Origin: Bradyrhizobium sp. CSA207
GTDB lineage: Bacteria > Pseudomonadota > Alphaproteobacteria > Rhizobiales > Xanthobacteraceae
Direction of reading: 5' to 3'
NCBI RefSeq assembly: GCF_029051685.1
Contig: NZ_JAACFT010000002.1
Span: forward strand, 62,001 to 126,000
DNA: 64,000 bases
Part shown: piece after piece, positions 54,107-64,000 of the stretch
Position numbering within the stretch: the stretch's first letter is position 1
Layout of the letters: every line of letters starts with the position of its first letter
Notes under the pieces: model-generated
What the model saw: only the letters and a program-made list of their open reading frames with translations
Database searches by the model: none
Told to the model about the DNA's origin: nothing
Program-made: the position numbers and the translations under genes

Positions 54107-54144
54107 TGCATCTGCTTGAAATAGTCAAGATTGATGCAGGTGCA
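54107..54144. promoter_or_regulatory. Candidate MarR operator between GST remnant and MarR gene
   Basis: TGCATCTGC (54107-54115) and GCAGGTGCA (54136-54144) are complementary at 8 of 9 positions. Inside the left part, CTTGA-N5-TCAAG (54115-54129) is a second, shorter palindrome. The position in a divergent promoter fits MarR control. Confidence 0.4.
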
Positions 54145-54185
54145 TCGAATGGGGTAAGAGACGGGCGACGAGTTTGAGCGGAACC

Positions 54186-54683
54186 ATGAAACGCAAACCA
54201 TCGACCGAGGCCACCTCCGCCTGGATCCGCCTGATGCGGGTGCAAAGCCGTGTGCTCGATTGCGTCGAGCAGGACCTGAAGAAGGCCGGCTTTCCCCCGC
54301 TGGCATGGTACGACGCGCTGCTCGAGCTGTCGCGGGCGCCCTCGGGCGAGCTGCGGCCGGTCGAGCTCGAACGGCAGATGCTGATCCCGCAATATTCCAC
54401 TTCGCGGCTGATCGACCGCCTGGTCGATGAGGGATTGGCTTCCCGGCGCGAATGCAAGATCGACAAGCGCGGCCAGTTCGTGGAGATCACGGAAGCCGGC
54501 CGCGAATTGCAGAAGCGGATGTGGGGCGCCTATTCGGCCGCGATCGAGAAATATGTCGGCTCGAAATTGTCCGATGCCGATGCCGTCAAGCTCAGCGGTC
54601 TGCTCGACCGCCTGGGCTGCTCGTGCGGCGAGATGAAGCTGCCGCCCGTCGTCAACGTCAACGAAAGCTCGCCGTCGCGATGA
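54186..54683 (+). CDS. MarR-family regulator
   Basis: This 165-residue winged-helix regulator has N- and C-terminal dimer helices, a recognition helix around LIPQYSTSRLIDRLVDEGLA, and a wing with CKIDKRGQFVEITEAG. A Cys pair CSCGEM near the C-terminus could make it redox-sensitive, which is inference. It is divergent from the decayed GST, its likely former target. ATG 54186 is used, and TTG 54174 is in frame upstream. The gshA gene follows 99 bases later. Confidence 0.88.
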   Translation: MKRKPSTEATSAWIRLMRVQSRVLDCVEQDLKKAGFPPLAWYDALLELSRAPSGELRPVELERQMLIPQYSTSRLIDRLVDEGLASRRECKIDKRGQFVEITEAGRELQKRMWGAYSAAIEKYVGSKLSDADAVKLSGLLDRLGCSCGEMKLPPVVNVNESSPSR

Positions 54684-54782
54684 TCGCGCGGCAAACCAGC
54701 ACGTCCGCGCAACCGATCGGTTCGCGGACCATCCCTGTCACCCGCGCGCATTCGGTCGAAGCGCTATTGATTAGAGTTTGAT

Positions 54783-56153
54783 ATGGCGCGAGACCAGATC
54801 GATATGACACCGCTGCAATCGCGCGACGAACTCGTCGCGTGGTTCGAGGCCGGCTGCAAGGACCGGTCCGAATTCCGCATCGGCACCGAGCACGAGAAGA
54901 CCCCGTTCACGCTCGAAGGCCACCGTCCGGTGCCTTACGAGGGTGCACGCGGCATCGGCGCGCTGCTCGAAGGCATGAAGCTCCTGCTCGGCTGGGAGCC
55001 GATCATGGAGAAGGGCAACATCATCGGCCTCTACGACGTCACCGGCGGCGGCGCGATCTCGCTCGAGCCCGGCGGACAGTTCGAGCTCTCCGGCGCGCCG
55101 GTCGAGACCGTGCACCAGACCCAGAGTGAGCTGATGGCGCATCTGGCGCAGGTGCGCGAGATCGCAACGCCGCTCGGCATCGGTTTCCTCGGTCTCGGCA
55201 TGACGCCGTCCTGGTCGCGCGCCGACATCCCGGTGATGCCCAAGGGCCGCTACAAGATCATGACCAACTACATGCCGAAGGTCGGCCAATACGGCCTCGA
55301 CATGATGTACCGGACCTGCACGGTGCAGACCAATCTCGACTTCTCGTCCGAAGCCGACATGGTCAAGAAGCTGCGCGTCTCGGTCGCGCTCCAGCCGATC
55401 GCCACCGCCCTGTTCGCCAATTCGCCGTTCACCGAGGGCAAGCCGAACGGCTTCCTCTCCTTCCGCTCTGAGATCTGGCGCGACACCGACAATGCGCGCT
55501 CCGGCATGCTGCCCTGGGCGTTCGAGGACGGCATGGGATTCGAGCGCTATGTCGATTACGCGCTCGACGTACCCATGTATTTCGTCAAGCGCGGTGAGGA
55601 GTATATCGACGTGTCGGGCTCCTCGTTCCGCGCCTTCTTCGATGGCCGCAACAACAACCTTCCCGGCGAGCGTCCGACGCTGTCGGACTGGGCCAACCAT
55701 CTCTCGACCATCTTCCCCGAGGTGCGGCTGAAGCGCTATCTCGAGATGCGCGGCTCCGATGGCGGCCCGTGGGGACGCTTGCCCGCGCTGCCGGCATTCT
55801 GGGTCGGGCTGCTCTACGACGATGCCGCGCTCGATGCCGCGTGGGACATGGTGAAGCACTGGACGGCGCACGAGCGGCAGGCGCTGCGCGACGACGTGCC
55901 GCGCTTCGGCTTCAAGGCGCGGATCAGGGACCGCTATCTCTTCGAGATCGCCAAGGAATGCCTCGTTCTGGCACATGCCGGTTTGCGTCGGCGTGGCCGG
56001 ATCGACCAGCTCGGCCGCGACGAAACCCGGCATCTGGAGCCGCTCGATCGCATCATCGATGCCGGCCGGACGCCGGCGGAAGAGATGCTGGACAAGTTCA
56101 ACGGTCCCTGGAACGGCTTGGTGGAACCGGCCTACGCGGAATACGCTTTCTAG
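54783..56153 (+). CDS. gshA: Glutamate-cysteine ligase
   Basis: This 456-residue ATP-dependent enzyme makes gamma-glutamylcysteine, the first step of glutathione synthesis. It is of the plant/alphaproteobacterial GCS2-like type: FRIGTEHEKTPF at residues about 32-43 and ISLEPGGQFELSG (metal and glutamate binding), YKIMTNYMPKVGQYGLDMMY, TCTVQTNLDFSSEADM, and FRSEIWRDTDNAR. Length and motifs are complete. It stands downstream of the MarR gene and the GST remnant, a setting of thiol metabolism. Confidence 0.95.
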   Translation: MARDQIDMTPLQSRDELVAWFEAGCKDRSEFRIGTEHEKTPFTLEGHRPVPYEGARGIGALLEGMKLLLGWEPIMEKGNIIGLYDVTGGGAISLEPGGQFELSGAPVETVHQTQSELMAHLAQVREIATPLGIGFLGLGMTPSWSRADIPVMPKGRYKIMTNYMPKVGQYGLDMMYRTCTVQTNLDFSSEADMVKKLRVSVALQPIATALFANSPFTEGKPNGFLSFRSEIWRDTDNARSGMLPWAFEDGMGFERYVDYALDVPMYFVKRGEEYIDVSGSSFRAFFDGRNNNLPGERPTLSDWANHLSTIFPEVRLKRYLEMRGSDGGPWGRLPALPAFWVGLLYDDAALDAAWDMVKHWTAHERQALRDDVPRFGFKARIRDRYLFEIAKECLVLAHAGLRRRGRIDQLGRDETRHLEPLDRIIDAGRTPAEEMLDKFNGPWNGLVEPAYAEYAF

Positions 56154-56267
56154 TTCGATCGACCGACCCGCAGGACTTCGGCCGTTCATCGCCCATACAG
56201 GTTTGCGGCGATCAAATGATCGGCTGAAAAAAAACTGAGCGTCGTCAATAACTCGAAAGCTGTTCCG

Positions 56268-56828
56268 ATGGGGAAGGGCCGCCTGCCTGGGGCCGTCATG
56301 GCAAGCGTTGTGGCCGGCGTTGCGCTGCTCGCGCTCGCGAGCGGGCCTGCGCGTACCCAGACGGCGTTCGACCGGCCAGGCGGCGACTATTTCAACACGC
56401 CGGTCACGTCGGGCGATCCCGAGGATTGCGCGCTGCTGTGCGAGCGCGATCGCCGTTGCCGTTCCTGGAGCTTCAGCTACCCCGACGTAGAAGGCGGCTC
56501 GGCAGTGTGCTGGCTCAAGAGCACGGTACCGCCGCGGGTGCCGGAAAGCTGCTGCATTTCGGGCGTGCGCGGCGCCGGCGTGATCGAGCCGCGCGTCGAG
56601 GGCGTGGAGACATCGATCGACCGCCCCGGCGGTGATTTGCGCAATTTCGAGCTCAAGTCCAGCGAAGGCGAGGAGGCCTGCAAAGCCGCCTGCACGGCCG
56701 ACAACAAGTGCCGCGCCTTCACCTACGCCCGGCCCGGCTATACCGGGCGCGAGGCGCGCTGCTTCCTGAAAAAGGAAATCAAGCCACCGCGCCGGAAAGC
56801 AGGGTTCACATCGGGCGTGGTGAGATAG
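56268..56828 (+). CDS. Exported protein with two PAN/Apple domains
   Basis: This 186-residue exported protein has a signal peptide (VMASVVAGVALLALASGPARTQ) and two similar PAN-type modules. The first is FDRPGGDYFNTPVTSGDPED with CALLCERDRRCRSWSF; the second is SIDRPGGDLRNFELKSSEGE with CKAACTADNKCRAFTY. Each has the PAN cysteines in the helix and a later CWLK or CFLK strand. PAN domains bind proteins or carbohydrates, so a periplasmic or surface adhesion role is likely. It stands alone, between gshA and a family C repeat. Confidence 0.87.
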   Translation: MGKGRLPGAVMASVVAGVALLALASGPARTQTAFDRPGGDYFNTPVTSGDPEDCALLCERDRRCRSWSFSYPDVEGGSAVCWLKSTVPPRVPESCCISGVRGAGVIEPRVEGVETSIDRPGGDLRNFELKSSEGEEACKAACTADNKCRAFTYARPGYTGREARCFLKKEIKPPRRKAGFTSGVVR

Positions 56829-56845
56829 CGCTTCGCCGTTTCCGT

Positions 56846-56925
56846 CGTCATTGCGAGCGCAGCGAAGCAATCCAGAATCTTTCCGCGGAGATAGTCTGGA
56901 TTGCTTCGCTGCGCTCGCAATGACG
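56846..56925. repeat. Palindromic repeat, family C (copy 2)
   Basis: CGTCATTGCGAGCGCAGCG with AAGCAATCCAGA at the left and TCTGGATTGCTTCGCTGCG with CTCGCAATGACG at the right, a nearly perfect long hairpin around TTTCCGCGGAGA. It separates convergent genes and can terminate both. Confidence 0.8.
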
Positions 56926-56945
56926 AGGAGGATGCATCGGGCATT

Positions 56946-57518
56946 TCACCCTGTCGCAATCACCGTGATCTCGGGCCACAGCGCCTTCCATCGCTGGGTC
57001 TTCGCTGCGTAGTTCGTTGCGGAGAAATTCGGGCCTGGATTGGGGCGCGCGACGAGGCCTGCGATGTCGTCAAACCCATGCGGCGCATAGACGTCGTAGT
57101 CGTAGTCGTAGCCTGCGCGCCTGATGCCGACCTGCGTGTTCTGCGTAAGGAAGCGGTCGATGCCGTCGGTCGCGCGTGTCAGGGGCGGATAGGGCAGGCC
57201 GTGCTTGTCGGGATACCACAGGTGCACGCGCGCCTGGTTGCGGATCTCGACCTTGACGTCGAGATGTCCGAGCCGCGCGTTGACATTGCGGATGACGGCA
57301 TCCTCCGCTTCCCATGACGTATCAGGGCCGAAATAGAACGCGTCGTAATCGGCAATGCCGTAATCGATCGCGTGGCCCGTGAGCACGTTCCACACCGTCT
57401 GCACCAGACATCCCGAGACCAGCCACGAGTCCGGCAGCGCCAGCAACGCCAGCTCGTCAATGATCGCGACGTTGATCGGATTCTTCAGCGCCAGCGCCAG
57501 GAATTCGTCGCGGTTCAT
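56946..57518 (-). CDS. Nucleotidyltransferase-family protein (NTP_transf_6)
   Basis: This 190-residue protein has a WLVSGCLVQTVWNVLTG segment followed by GIADYDAFYFGPDTSW, in which the Asp residues after the helix match the metal-binding part of the NTP_transf_6 (DUF925) family. YAPHGFDDIAGLVARPNP is a conserved C-terminal stretch. Substrate unknown. ATG 57518 is 20 bases after the lepB stop, so it can be cotranscribed with lepB and tldD. Shine-Dalgarno is poor. Confidence 0.85.
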   Translation of the reverse strand: MNRDEFLALALKNPINVAIIDELALLALPDSWLVSGCLVQTVWNVLTGHAIDYGIADYDAFYFGPDTSWEAEDAVIRNVNARLGHLDVKVEIRNQARVHLWYPDKHGLPYPPLTRATDGIDRFLTQNTQVGIRRAGYDYDYDVYAPHGFDDIAGLVARPNPGPNFSATNYAAKTQRWKALWPEITVIATG

Positions 57519-57540
57519 CGCGAGGCGGGGACACTGCCGC

Positions 57541-58317
57541 TCAGTGCACAGCGGTAAAGAAACGCGCGAGTCTGAAACCGGACAGCCAGGTCCATACCGG
57601 CTGGCTGCGCATGCCGAGATCCCAGGAGCCGAGCACGGCATCCGCGCGCCCCACCAGATTGTCGATCGGCAAGAGGCCGACGCCGCCGGAGCGCAGCGGC
57701 ACGCGGCTATCGGCGGAATTGTCTCTGTTGTCGCCGAGCACGAACAGATGTCCGGCGGGCACCGTGACTTCCTGCGTGTTGTCGAGCGGACCGTTGTCGC
57801 GCATCTTGAAGATCAGATGCGAGACGCCGTTCGGTAGCGTCTCGACATAGCGATAGGCGGGCTCGTTGCTGCCATTATCGTCCTCGGCTGCGCCGACGCC
57901 ATCCGGCTTCAGCTCGGCGGGACGGTCGTTGATGAAGAGCTGGCCTTGCCGCATCTGGATACGGTCGCCGGGCAGTCCCACGACGCGCTTGACCCAGGCC
58001 TGCGAGCGATCGCCGGGCCATCGGAACACCACGACATCGCCCTGCTTCGGCGTCTCCGCAAAGACGCGGCCGCTCTCGGGAAGGTTGATCTGGATCGGCA
58101 GCGACGAGGTACCGTAGCCGTAGGGAAATTTCGAGGCGATCAAGGCGTCGCCTATCAACAGCGTCGGCTCCATCGAGCCTGACGGCACGTAGAACGGCTC
58201 GGCCAATGCGCCCTTGGCGATGAACACGGCGGCGACGATGCCGGCGAGCTGCACCAGCTGGCCGCCCCAACCGCTGCTCTTCCGCTTGATGGGGACGGTC
58301 GCCTTCTCGACACTCAT
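57541..58317 (-). CDS. lepB: Signal peptidase I
   Basis: This 258-residue inner-membrane serine protease removes signal peptides. One N-terminal membrane helix (LVQLAGIVAAVFIAKGALA) leads into the catalytic domain with Ser in PSGSMEPTLLIGD, the Lys base in WVKRVVGLPGDRI and the C-terminal box GDNRDNSADSR. All catalytic parts are present. ATG 58317 overlaps the TldD stop by 4 bases. This may be one of several signal peptidases in the genome, since the usual lepB-rnc-era setting is not present here. Confidence 0.95.
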   Translation of the reverse strand: MSVEKATVPIKRKSSGWGGQLVQLAGIVAAVFIAKGALAEPFYVPSGSMEPTLLIGDALIASKFPYGYGTSSLPIQINLPESGRVFAETPKQGDVVVFRWPGDRSQAWVKRVVGLPGDRIQMRQGQLFINDRPAELKPDGVGAAEDDNGSNEPAYRYVETLPNGVSHLIFKMRDNGPLDNTQEVTVPAGHLFVLGDNRDNSADSRVPLRSGGVGLLPIDNLVGRADAVLGSWDLGMRSQPVWTWLSGFRLARFFTAVH

Positions 58318-59741
58318 GCGCCCGTTCCACCCACCGTAATGCGCTCCATCAACAGCGACGGCTGGCCGACGCCGACCGGCACGCCCTGGCCGTTCTTGCC
58401 GCAGGTGCCGATGCCGGTATCGAGCGCGAGGTCATTGCCGATCATCCGGATGCGGTGCAGGTCGGTCGGCCCGTTGCCGATCAGCATGGCGCCCTTCAGC
58501 GGCGCCCCTAACTTGCCGTTCTCGATCTTGTAGGCCTCGGTGCACTGGAACACGTATTTGCCGGAGGTGATGTCGACCTGGCCGCCGCCGAAATTTGCGG
58601 CAAAGACGCCGTTCTTTACCGAAGCGAGGATCTCCGCCGGATCGCGGTCGCCCGCGAGCATATAGGTGTTGGTCATGCGCGGCATCGGCACATGGGCGTA
58701 GCCCTGGCGGCGGCCGTTGCCGGTCGGCTTCATGTTCATCAGCCGCGCGTTCTGGCGGTCCTGCATGTAGCCGACGAGAACGCCGTCCTCGATCAGCACG
58801 GTGCGGTTGGTCGGCGTGCCCTCGTCGTCGATCGAGAGCGAGCCACGCCTTGAAGCCATGGTGCCGTCGTCGATCACGGTGACGCCCTTGGCCGCGACCT
58901 GCTGGCCCATCAGCCCGGCAAACGCGGACGTCTTCTTGCGGTTGAAATCGCCCTCGAGCCCATGACCGACCGCTTCATGCAGCATCACGCCGGGCCAGCC
59001 GGCGCCAAGGACGACATCCATTTCGCCGGCAGGAGCGGGAATCGATTCCAGATTGACCAGGGCCTCGCGCAGCGCGCCGTCGGCCGCATCACGCCAGTTC
59101 TTGCTCTCGATAAATTCGGCATAGCCGGCGCGGCCGCCATAACCCTTGCTGCCGCTCTCCTGCCGGTCGCCTTGCCCGGCGACGACGGAGATGTTGACGC
59201 GCACGAGCGGGCGAATGTCGCGATAGCTCTCGCCGTCGGGCCGCAGGATCTCGACGACCTGCCAGGTCGCGCCCAGGCTGACGCTGACCTGCCGCACCCG
59301 CGGATCCTTGTCGCGCAGGTAAGCGTCGATCTCGGCGAGCAGCTTCACCTTGGTCTCGAAGCCCGGCGCGTCCAGCGGATTGTCGTCGCCATAGAGCCGC
59401 ACATTGGTGTGCGGCGGCGGTGCCGCGAAGCTGCCGGAATAGCCGCCACGCACGGCGGCGACCGCGTCGGCTGCGCGAATCAGCGCCGGCACCGACACGT
59501 CGGAGGAATGCGCGTAGCCGACCGCGTCGTCCTTGACGGCGCGCAGGCCAAAACCCTGCGAAGTGTCGTAGGTCGCCTGCTTCAGCCGCCCGTTGTCGAA
59601 CATCAGCGCTTCGGTCTGGCTGTATTCCAGGAACAATTCGCCGTCGTCAGCGCCCGCAAGCCCGCGCGCGACCTCGTGGCGAACCTGGTCGCGGTCGAGA
59701 TTGGCACGTTCGAGCAGGGAGGTCGTGGCAGGATTTGTCAT
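58314..59741 (-). CDS. tldD: TldD metalloprotease subunit
   Basis: This 475-residue protein pairs with TldE to cleave short unfolded peptides in processing of modified peptides and antitoxins. The zinc motif is HEAVGHGLEGD (HExxxH), and GPGIGTCGKNGQGVPVGVGQP-like glycine-rich sequence is seen near the end (DTGIGTCGKNGQGVPVGVG). ATG 59741 is chosen because the family N-terminus follows it; ATG 59753 is close. It is upstream of and coupled to lepB. No TldE gene is in the window. Confidence 0.94.
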   Translation of the reverse strand: MTNPATTSLLERANLDRDQVRHEVARGLAGADDGELFLEYSQTEALMFDNGRLKQATYDTSQGFGLRAVKDDAVGYAHSSDVSVPALIRAADAVAAVRGGYSGSFAAPPPHTNVRLYGDDNPLDAPGFETKVKLLAEIDAYLRDKDPRVRQVSVSLGATWQVVEILRPDGESYRDIRPLVRVNISVVAGQGDRQESGSKGYGGRAGYAEFIESKNWRDAADGALREALVNLESIPAPAGEMDVVLGAGWPGVMLHEAVGHGLEGDFNRKKTSAFAGLMGQQVAAKGVTVIDDGTMASRRGSLSIDDEGTPTNRTVLIEDGVLVGYMQDRQNARLMNMKPTGNGRRQGYAHVPMPRMTNTYMLAGDRDPAEILASVKNGVFAANFGGGQVDITSGKYVFQCTEAYKIENGKLGAPLKGAMLIGNGPTDLHRIRMIGNDLALDTGIGTCGKNGQGVPVGVGQPSLLMERITVGGTGA

Positions 59742-59855
59742 GCGTCCGTCCATTATCGGATGATGTGGGGCAAGATAATGGTTTTGGAACGGTTCCGCGA
59801 GGGCGCGAAGCCTCACATTACGGAAACAATAGGTTCGCCGCAGGTCCGACCAGCT

Positions 59856-60401
59856 CTACGGCAGCTTGTCGTAGCCCTCGCCCAGTCCGTTCAGGCTGAG
59901 CGGGAAGCCGATGCCTTCTTCCGGTGTCTCGAAGATGATGAAGGTTGCGGTCTTCGCGGCGCGGAGCTGGCCGAGCAGCTTGTCGTCCATGACGACCTCG
60001 GCGACGCAGCCATTGGGCAGGCAGCGGACGAAGCCGGCGCGGCCGACGTCCTGGTTGTCGAGCTTCAGCCCGAGGCCGGAGGGCAAAAGCACGCCGAGGG
60101 GGGCGACCACCCGCATCAGGCGGCTCTTCTGGTCGGCGGTTTTCAGTACGATCACGGTAAGGCCGGCATTGGAGCGGTCTTCGGCCACAACGCTCTGGAT
60201 CAGGGCACATTGCTCGGTCTGGGCGCCCGGGGGGGTGTCGCAGCGGATCTGCCAGTCGCCATGGACGGAGCGCACCGCGCCCTGCGCATGGGCAAGACCG
60301 GGGACAGCCAGGAGGACGACCGCAATCAGCTGGGCTACCAGCACTGTAAGGCCGCTAATCTGCCTTGTAATCTGCCTTGCCATGGATCTCGAAAGCCCCA
60401 T
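59856..60401 (-). CDS. IalB-family (invasion-associated locus B) exported protein
   Basis: This 181-residue exported protein has a signal peptide (LTVLVAQLIAVVLLAVPGLAHA) and the IalB domain: VHGDWQIRCDTPPGAQTEQC, LLPSGLGLKLDNQDVGRAGF and RCLPNGCVAEVVMDDKLL. Family proteins are periplasmic or surface proteins of alphaproteobacteria; the mechanism is not settled. ATG 60401 has GAAGGG at a good distance; ATG 60383 is also possible. It is 114 bases upstream of the tldD start and divergent from coxB. Confidence 0.88.
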   Translation of the reverse strand: MGLSRSMARQITRQISGLTVLVAQLIAVVLLAVPGLAHAQGAVRSVHGDWQIRCDTPPGAQTEQCALIQSVVAEDRSNAGLTVIVLKTADQKSRLMRVVAPLGVLLPSGLGLKLDNQDVGRAGFVRCLPNGCVAEVVMDDKLLGQLRAAKTATFIIFETPEEGIGFPLSLNGLGEGYDKLP

Positions 60402-60666
60402 CGGGGTCGCCCTTCTCGCCTGGATCGCTCGCGCTGGTCGACTGATACGGCAATGACGGCGTCTTGAGGGCGATTCTCAAGCAAATCCCGCGCCGCCTCG
60501 GCCCGCCATCGCCGGCACGAATCAGATTCTTGCGCAGCCGTCCGCAAGTGCCTACCGCGGGCAATTGTGCTGTCAAGCCGCAGCGTCCCGGGAAACGGTA
60601 TTTTTGTCTGATGTTACTAGGAAATATCTTGCGGGTGATCGCAGGCAGAGGGGGTTCAAGACTGCA

Positions 60667-60680
60667 TTGCGATAGATCAA
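60667..60680. promoter_or_regulatory. FixK/FNR-like half-matched box before coxB
   Basis: TTGCG-ATAG-ATCAA matches the FixK2/FNR pattern TTGAT-N4-ATCAA fully in the right half and 3 of 5 in the left. It lies 166 bases before coxB within the otherwise featureless gap 60402-60846. A small palindrome CCTCTTAGAGG follows at 60734-60744. Function is speculative. Confidence 0.25.
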
Positions 60681-60846
60681 GAATTATGGTTTGAGAAGCT
60701 TGATTTCGGCGTTCTAGCGATCTGGCCCGAATTCCTCTTAGAGGTATTCTTGAGCGGCGGTTTGTCGGACGGGCGGGTCGAATAAGCGTTTCCCGGAAAT
60801 AGGGGGAGCGCACCTGGGGTGATTTCGTAAGGGGAGCGCGAACGGC

Positions 60847-61701
60847 ATGAGCATGTCGATGGGTCGGTTGGGCCGACATCTGCTGGGATTGGCCGCCGTT
60901 GCCGCGGTAGCGGCCGGCATGATGCTGGCAACGGGCGGCACGGCCTTCGCCGAGCTCGGCCAGCCTGAGCCGTGGGAATGGCATCTCCAGGGTTCGGCTT
61001 CCCCGGTGATGGACAACATCGTCTGGTTCCACAATTTCCTGTCCGTGCTGATCACTGTGATCACGCTGTTCGTCCTGGCGCTGCTCGTCGTAGTGGTCGT
61101 GAAGTTCAACGCGCGGGCCAATCCGGTGCCGTCGCGGACAACCCACAACACGCTGATCGAGGTAGCCTGGACGCTGGTTCCGGTGCTGATCCTGGTCGGC
61201 ATTGCGGTGCCGTCCTTCCGCCTCCTGTTCCTCGAGCTTGACGTGCCGAAGGCGGATCTGACCATCAAGGCCACCGGTAAGCAGTGGTACTGGTCCTATG
61301 CCTATCCCGATAATGGCAAGTTCGAGTTCGACTCGCTGATGGCCCAGGACAAACAGCCACGGCTGCTCGGCGTCGACAACGAGATGGTGGTTCCGGTCAA
61401 CAAGGTGATTCGCGTCCAGACCACCGGCGCCGACGTCATCCACGCCTTCGCGCTGCCAGCCTTCGGCGTCAAGATCGACGCCATTCCGGGCCGGCTGAAC
61501 GAGACCTGGTTCAAGGCCACCAAGACCGGCATGTTTTACGGCCAGTGCTCGGAATTGTGCGGCAAGGACCACGCCTTCATGCCGATCGCCATCCGCGTGG
61601 TGAGCGACCAGGAGTTCGCCTCCTGGGTTGAAACGGCGAAGAAGAAATATGCGAGCGGCGGCACCAACACTTATGCCTCCACGGCCGGCCCGACGCAGTG
61701 A
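60847..61701 (+). CDS. coxB: Cytochrome c oxidase subunit II
   Basis: This 284-residue subunit of the aa3-type terminal oxidase accepts electrons from cytochrome c. A signal peptide (GLAAVAAVAAGMMLATGGTAFA) is followed by two membrane helices (LITVITLFVLALLVVVVV; LIEVAWTLVPVLILVGIAV) and the periplasmic CuA domain. That domain has the aromatic WYWSYAYPD, the ligand DVIHAFALP and GQCSELCGKDHAFM with both Cys, His and Met. ATG 60847 is used; two more in-frame ATGs follow closely. coxA follows 81 bases later. Confidence 0.96.
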   Translation: MSMSMGRLGRHLLGLAAVAAVAAGMMLATGGTAFAELGQPEPWEWHLQGSASPVMDNIVWFHNFLSVLITVITLFVLALLVVVVVKFNARANPVPSRTTHNTLIEVAWTLVPVLILVGIAVPSFRLLFLELDVPKADLTIKATGKQWYWSYAYPDNGKFEFDSLMAQDKQPRLLGVDNEMVVPVNKVIRVQTTGADVIHAFALPAFGVKIDAIPGRLNETWFKATKTGMFYGQCSELCGKDHAFMPIAIRVVSDQEFASWVETAKKKYASGGTNTYASTAGPTQ

Positions 61702-63408
<1,707 letters not shown>

Positions 63409-63417
63409 GCAGACTTT

Positions 63418-63442
63418 CGCGGCGTCCATTTCGGGCGCCGCG
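63418..63442 (+). terminator. Hairpin between coxA and ctaB
   Basis: CGCGGCG (63418-63424) and CGCCGCG (63436-63442) with an 11-base loop, just after the coxA stop. With no T-run it probably attenuates or protects the coxA message rather than fully stopping transcription. Confidence 0.4.
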
Positions 63443-63467
63443 ACTCTATAGCGAAGAGTAGGTTTAG

Positions 63468-64000
63468 GTGTCCGTCCTCGATCACAACGCCATCGACATC
63501 AATCCGAGGATCTCCGAGGCGGAGGTCGGCGACTACATCGCGCTGCTCAAGCCGCGGGTGATGTCGCTCGTGATCTTCACCGCGCTGGTCGGGATGGCGA
63601 TGGCGCCGGGGCACTTCCATCCCGTGCTCGCCATCACTTCGCTGCTTTGCATTGCCGTCGGTGCCGGCGCCTCCGGTGCGCTCAACATGGCGCTCGAAGG
63701 CGATATCGACGCCATGATGTCGCGCACGGCGAACCGGCCGATCCCGCGCGGCCGCGTCACCCGGCCCGAGGCGATGACGTTCGGCATGACGCTCGCGTTC
63801 TTCTCGGTGATGACGCTCGGCATTCTCGTCAACTGGATCGCGGGCGCGCTGCTCGCCTTCACCATCTTCTTCTACGTCGTCATCTATACGATGGGACTGA
63901 AGCGCCGGACCGCACAGAACATCGTGATCGGCGGCGCCGCCGGCGCGCTGCCGCCCGTGGTGGCCTGGGCGTCGGTGACCGGAACCGTCGACGTCGAGCC
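63468..64000 (+). CDS. ctaB: Protoheme IX farnesyltransferase (partial, cut by window end)
   Basis: The reading frame from GTG 63468 ([20 protein letters not shown]) runs open to the window edge, 177 codons, and encodes the first half of CtaB/COX10. It shows [18 protein letters not shown], the prenyl-diphosphate motif region [21 protein letters not shown], and further helices ([18 protein letters not shown]). It converts heme B to heme O for the aa3 oxidase, which agrees with coxB-coxA just upstream. An AGTAGG site precedes the GTG start. Confidence 0.93.
   Translation, partial: MSVLDHNAIDINPRISEAEVGDYIALLKPRVMSLVIFTALVGMAMAPGHFHPVLAITSLLCIAVGAGASGALNMALEGDIDAMMSRTANRPIPRGRVTRPEAMTFGMTLAFFSVMTLGILVNWIAGALLAFTIFFYVVIYTMGLKRRTAQNIVIGGAAGALPPVVAWASVTGTVDVE

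Noticed and set aside
54771..56870. 699-codon minus-strand frame opposite gshA and the PAN-domain gene
   Set aside because: It runs antisense to gshA, whose motifs are complete, and reads through two genes and a repeat.

Overview
The window looks like chromosomal DNA of a Bradyrhizobium-type alphaproteobacterium. This rests on uniformly high GC, on families typical of that group (class I lysyl-tRNA synthetase, IalB, Alph_Pro_TM, a PodJ-like Sel1 protein, a coxB-coxA-ctaB oxidase locus), and on many intergenic palindromic repeats of the kind common in Bradyrhizobium and Rhodopseudomonas. Species assignment is inference; no database was searched.

Layout. Positions 1-1439 are the AT-richer end of an integrated element. 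It carries small unknown genes and stops exactly at the 3' half of a tRNA-Gly(CCC), which is the likely attachment site. From 1663 come an XRE-cupin regulator and a GNAT enzyme, then a sugar operon (2816-11523): LacI regulator, xylulokinase, xylose isomerase, a three-part ABC importer, an aldo/keto reductase and a lactonase-like amidohydrolase. Positions 11.7-28.8 kb hold mixed housekeeping and accessory genes: NTF2-like, RidA, an esterase, a flavin dehydrogenase, a ClpP-like periplasmic protein, SCO, an orphan solute-binding protein, class I LysRS, cupin/PanE-like/AraC, ABM, alpha-carbonic anhydrase, an S24-like regulator, DUF952, PyrD, a MATE exporter and an MBL hydrolase.

Positions 29.1-38.2 kb hold the four-member ligase-associated DNA repair set: ATP-dependent ligase, MBL exonuclease, Lhr-type DEXH helicase and PdeM phosphoesterase. 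It is split into two divergent pairs, with a TPR-methyltransferase and an amino-acid binding protein between them. The ligase frame is interrupted, in frame, by a palindromic repeat that is otherwise intergenic, and the PdeM start codon lies in the end of another repeat. Positions 38.3-46.6 kb carry a LysR/DMT-exporter pair, a UlaG-like hydrolase, a TauE/Alph_Pro_TM pair and a 1131-residue PodJ-like protein. Positions 46.9-53.6 kb form a fatty-acid module: PadR regulator with palindromic candidate operators, NTF2-like protein, acyl-CoA dehydrogenase, thiolase and FadB-type fusion. A decayed glutathione transferase, a MarR regulator and gamma-glutamylcysteine synthetase follow. The end of the window holds a PAN-domain protein, a nucleotidyltransferase, LepB, TldD, IalB and the start of the aa3 oxidase locus, with ctaB cut by the window edge.

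At least seven families of palindromic repeats (A-G below) are scattered through the gaps. They supply probable terminators, a stop codon, a start codon and one insertion in a coding frame. No complete tRNA, rRNA, CRISPR array or insertion sequence is visible.
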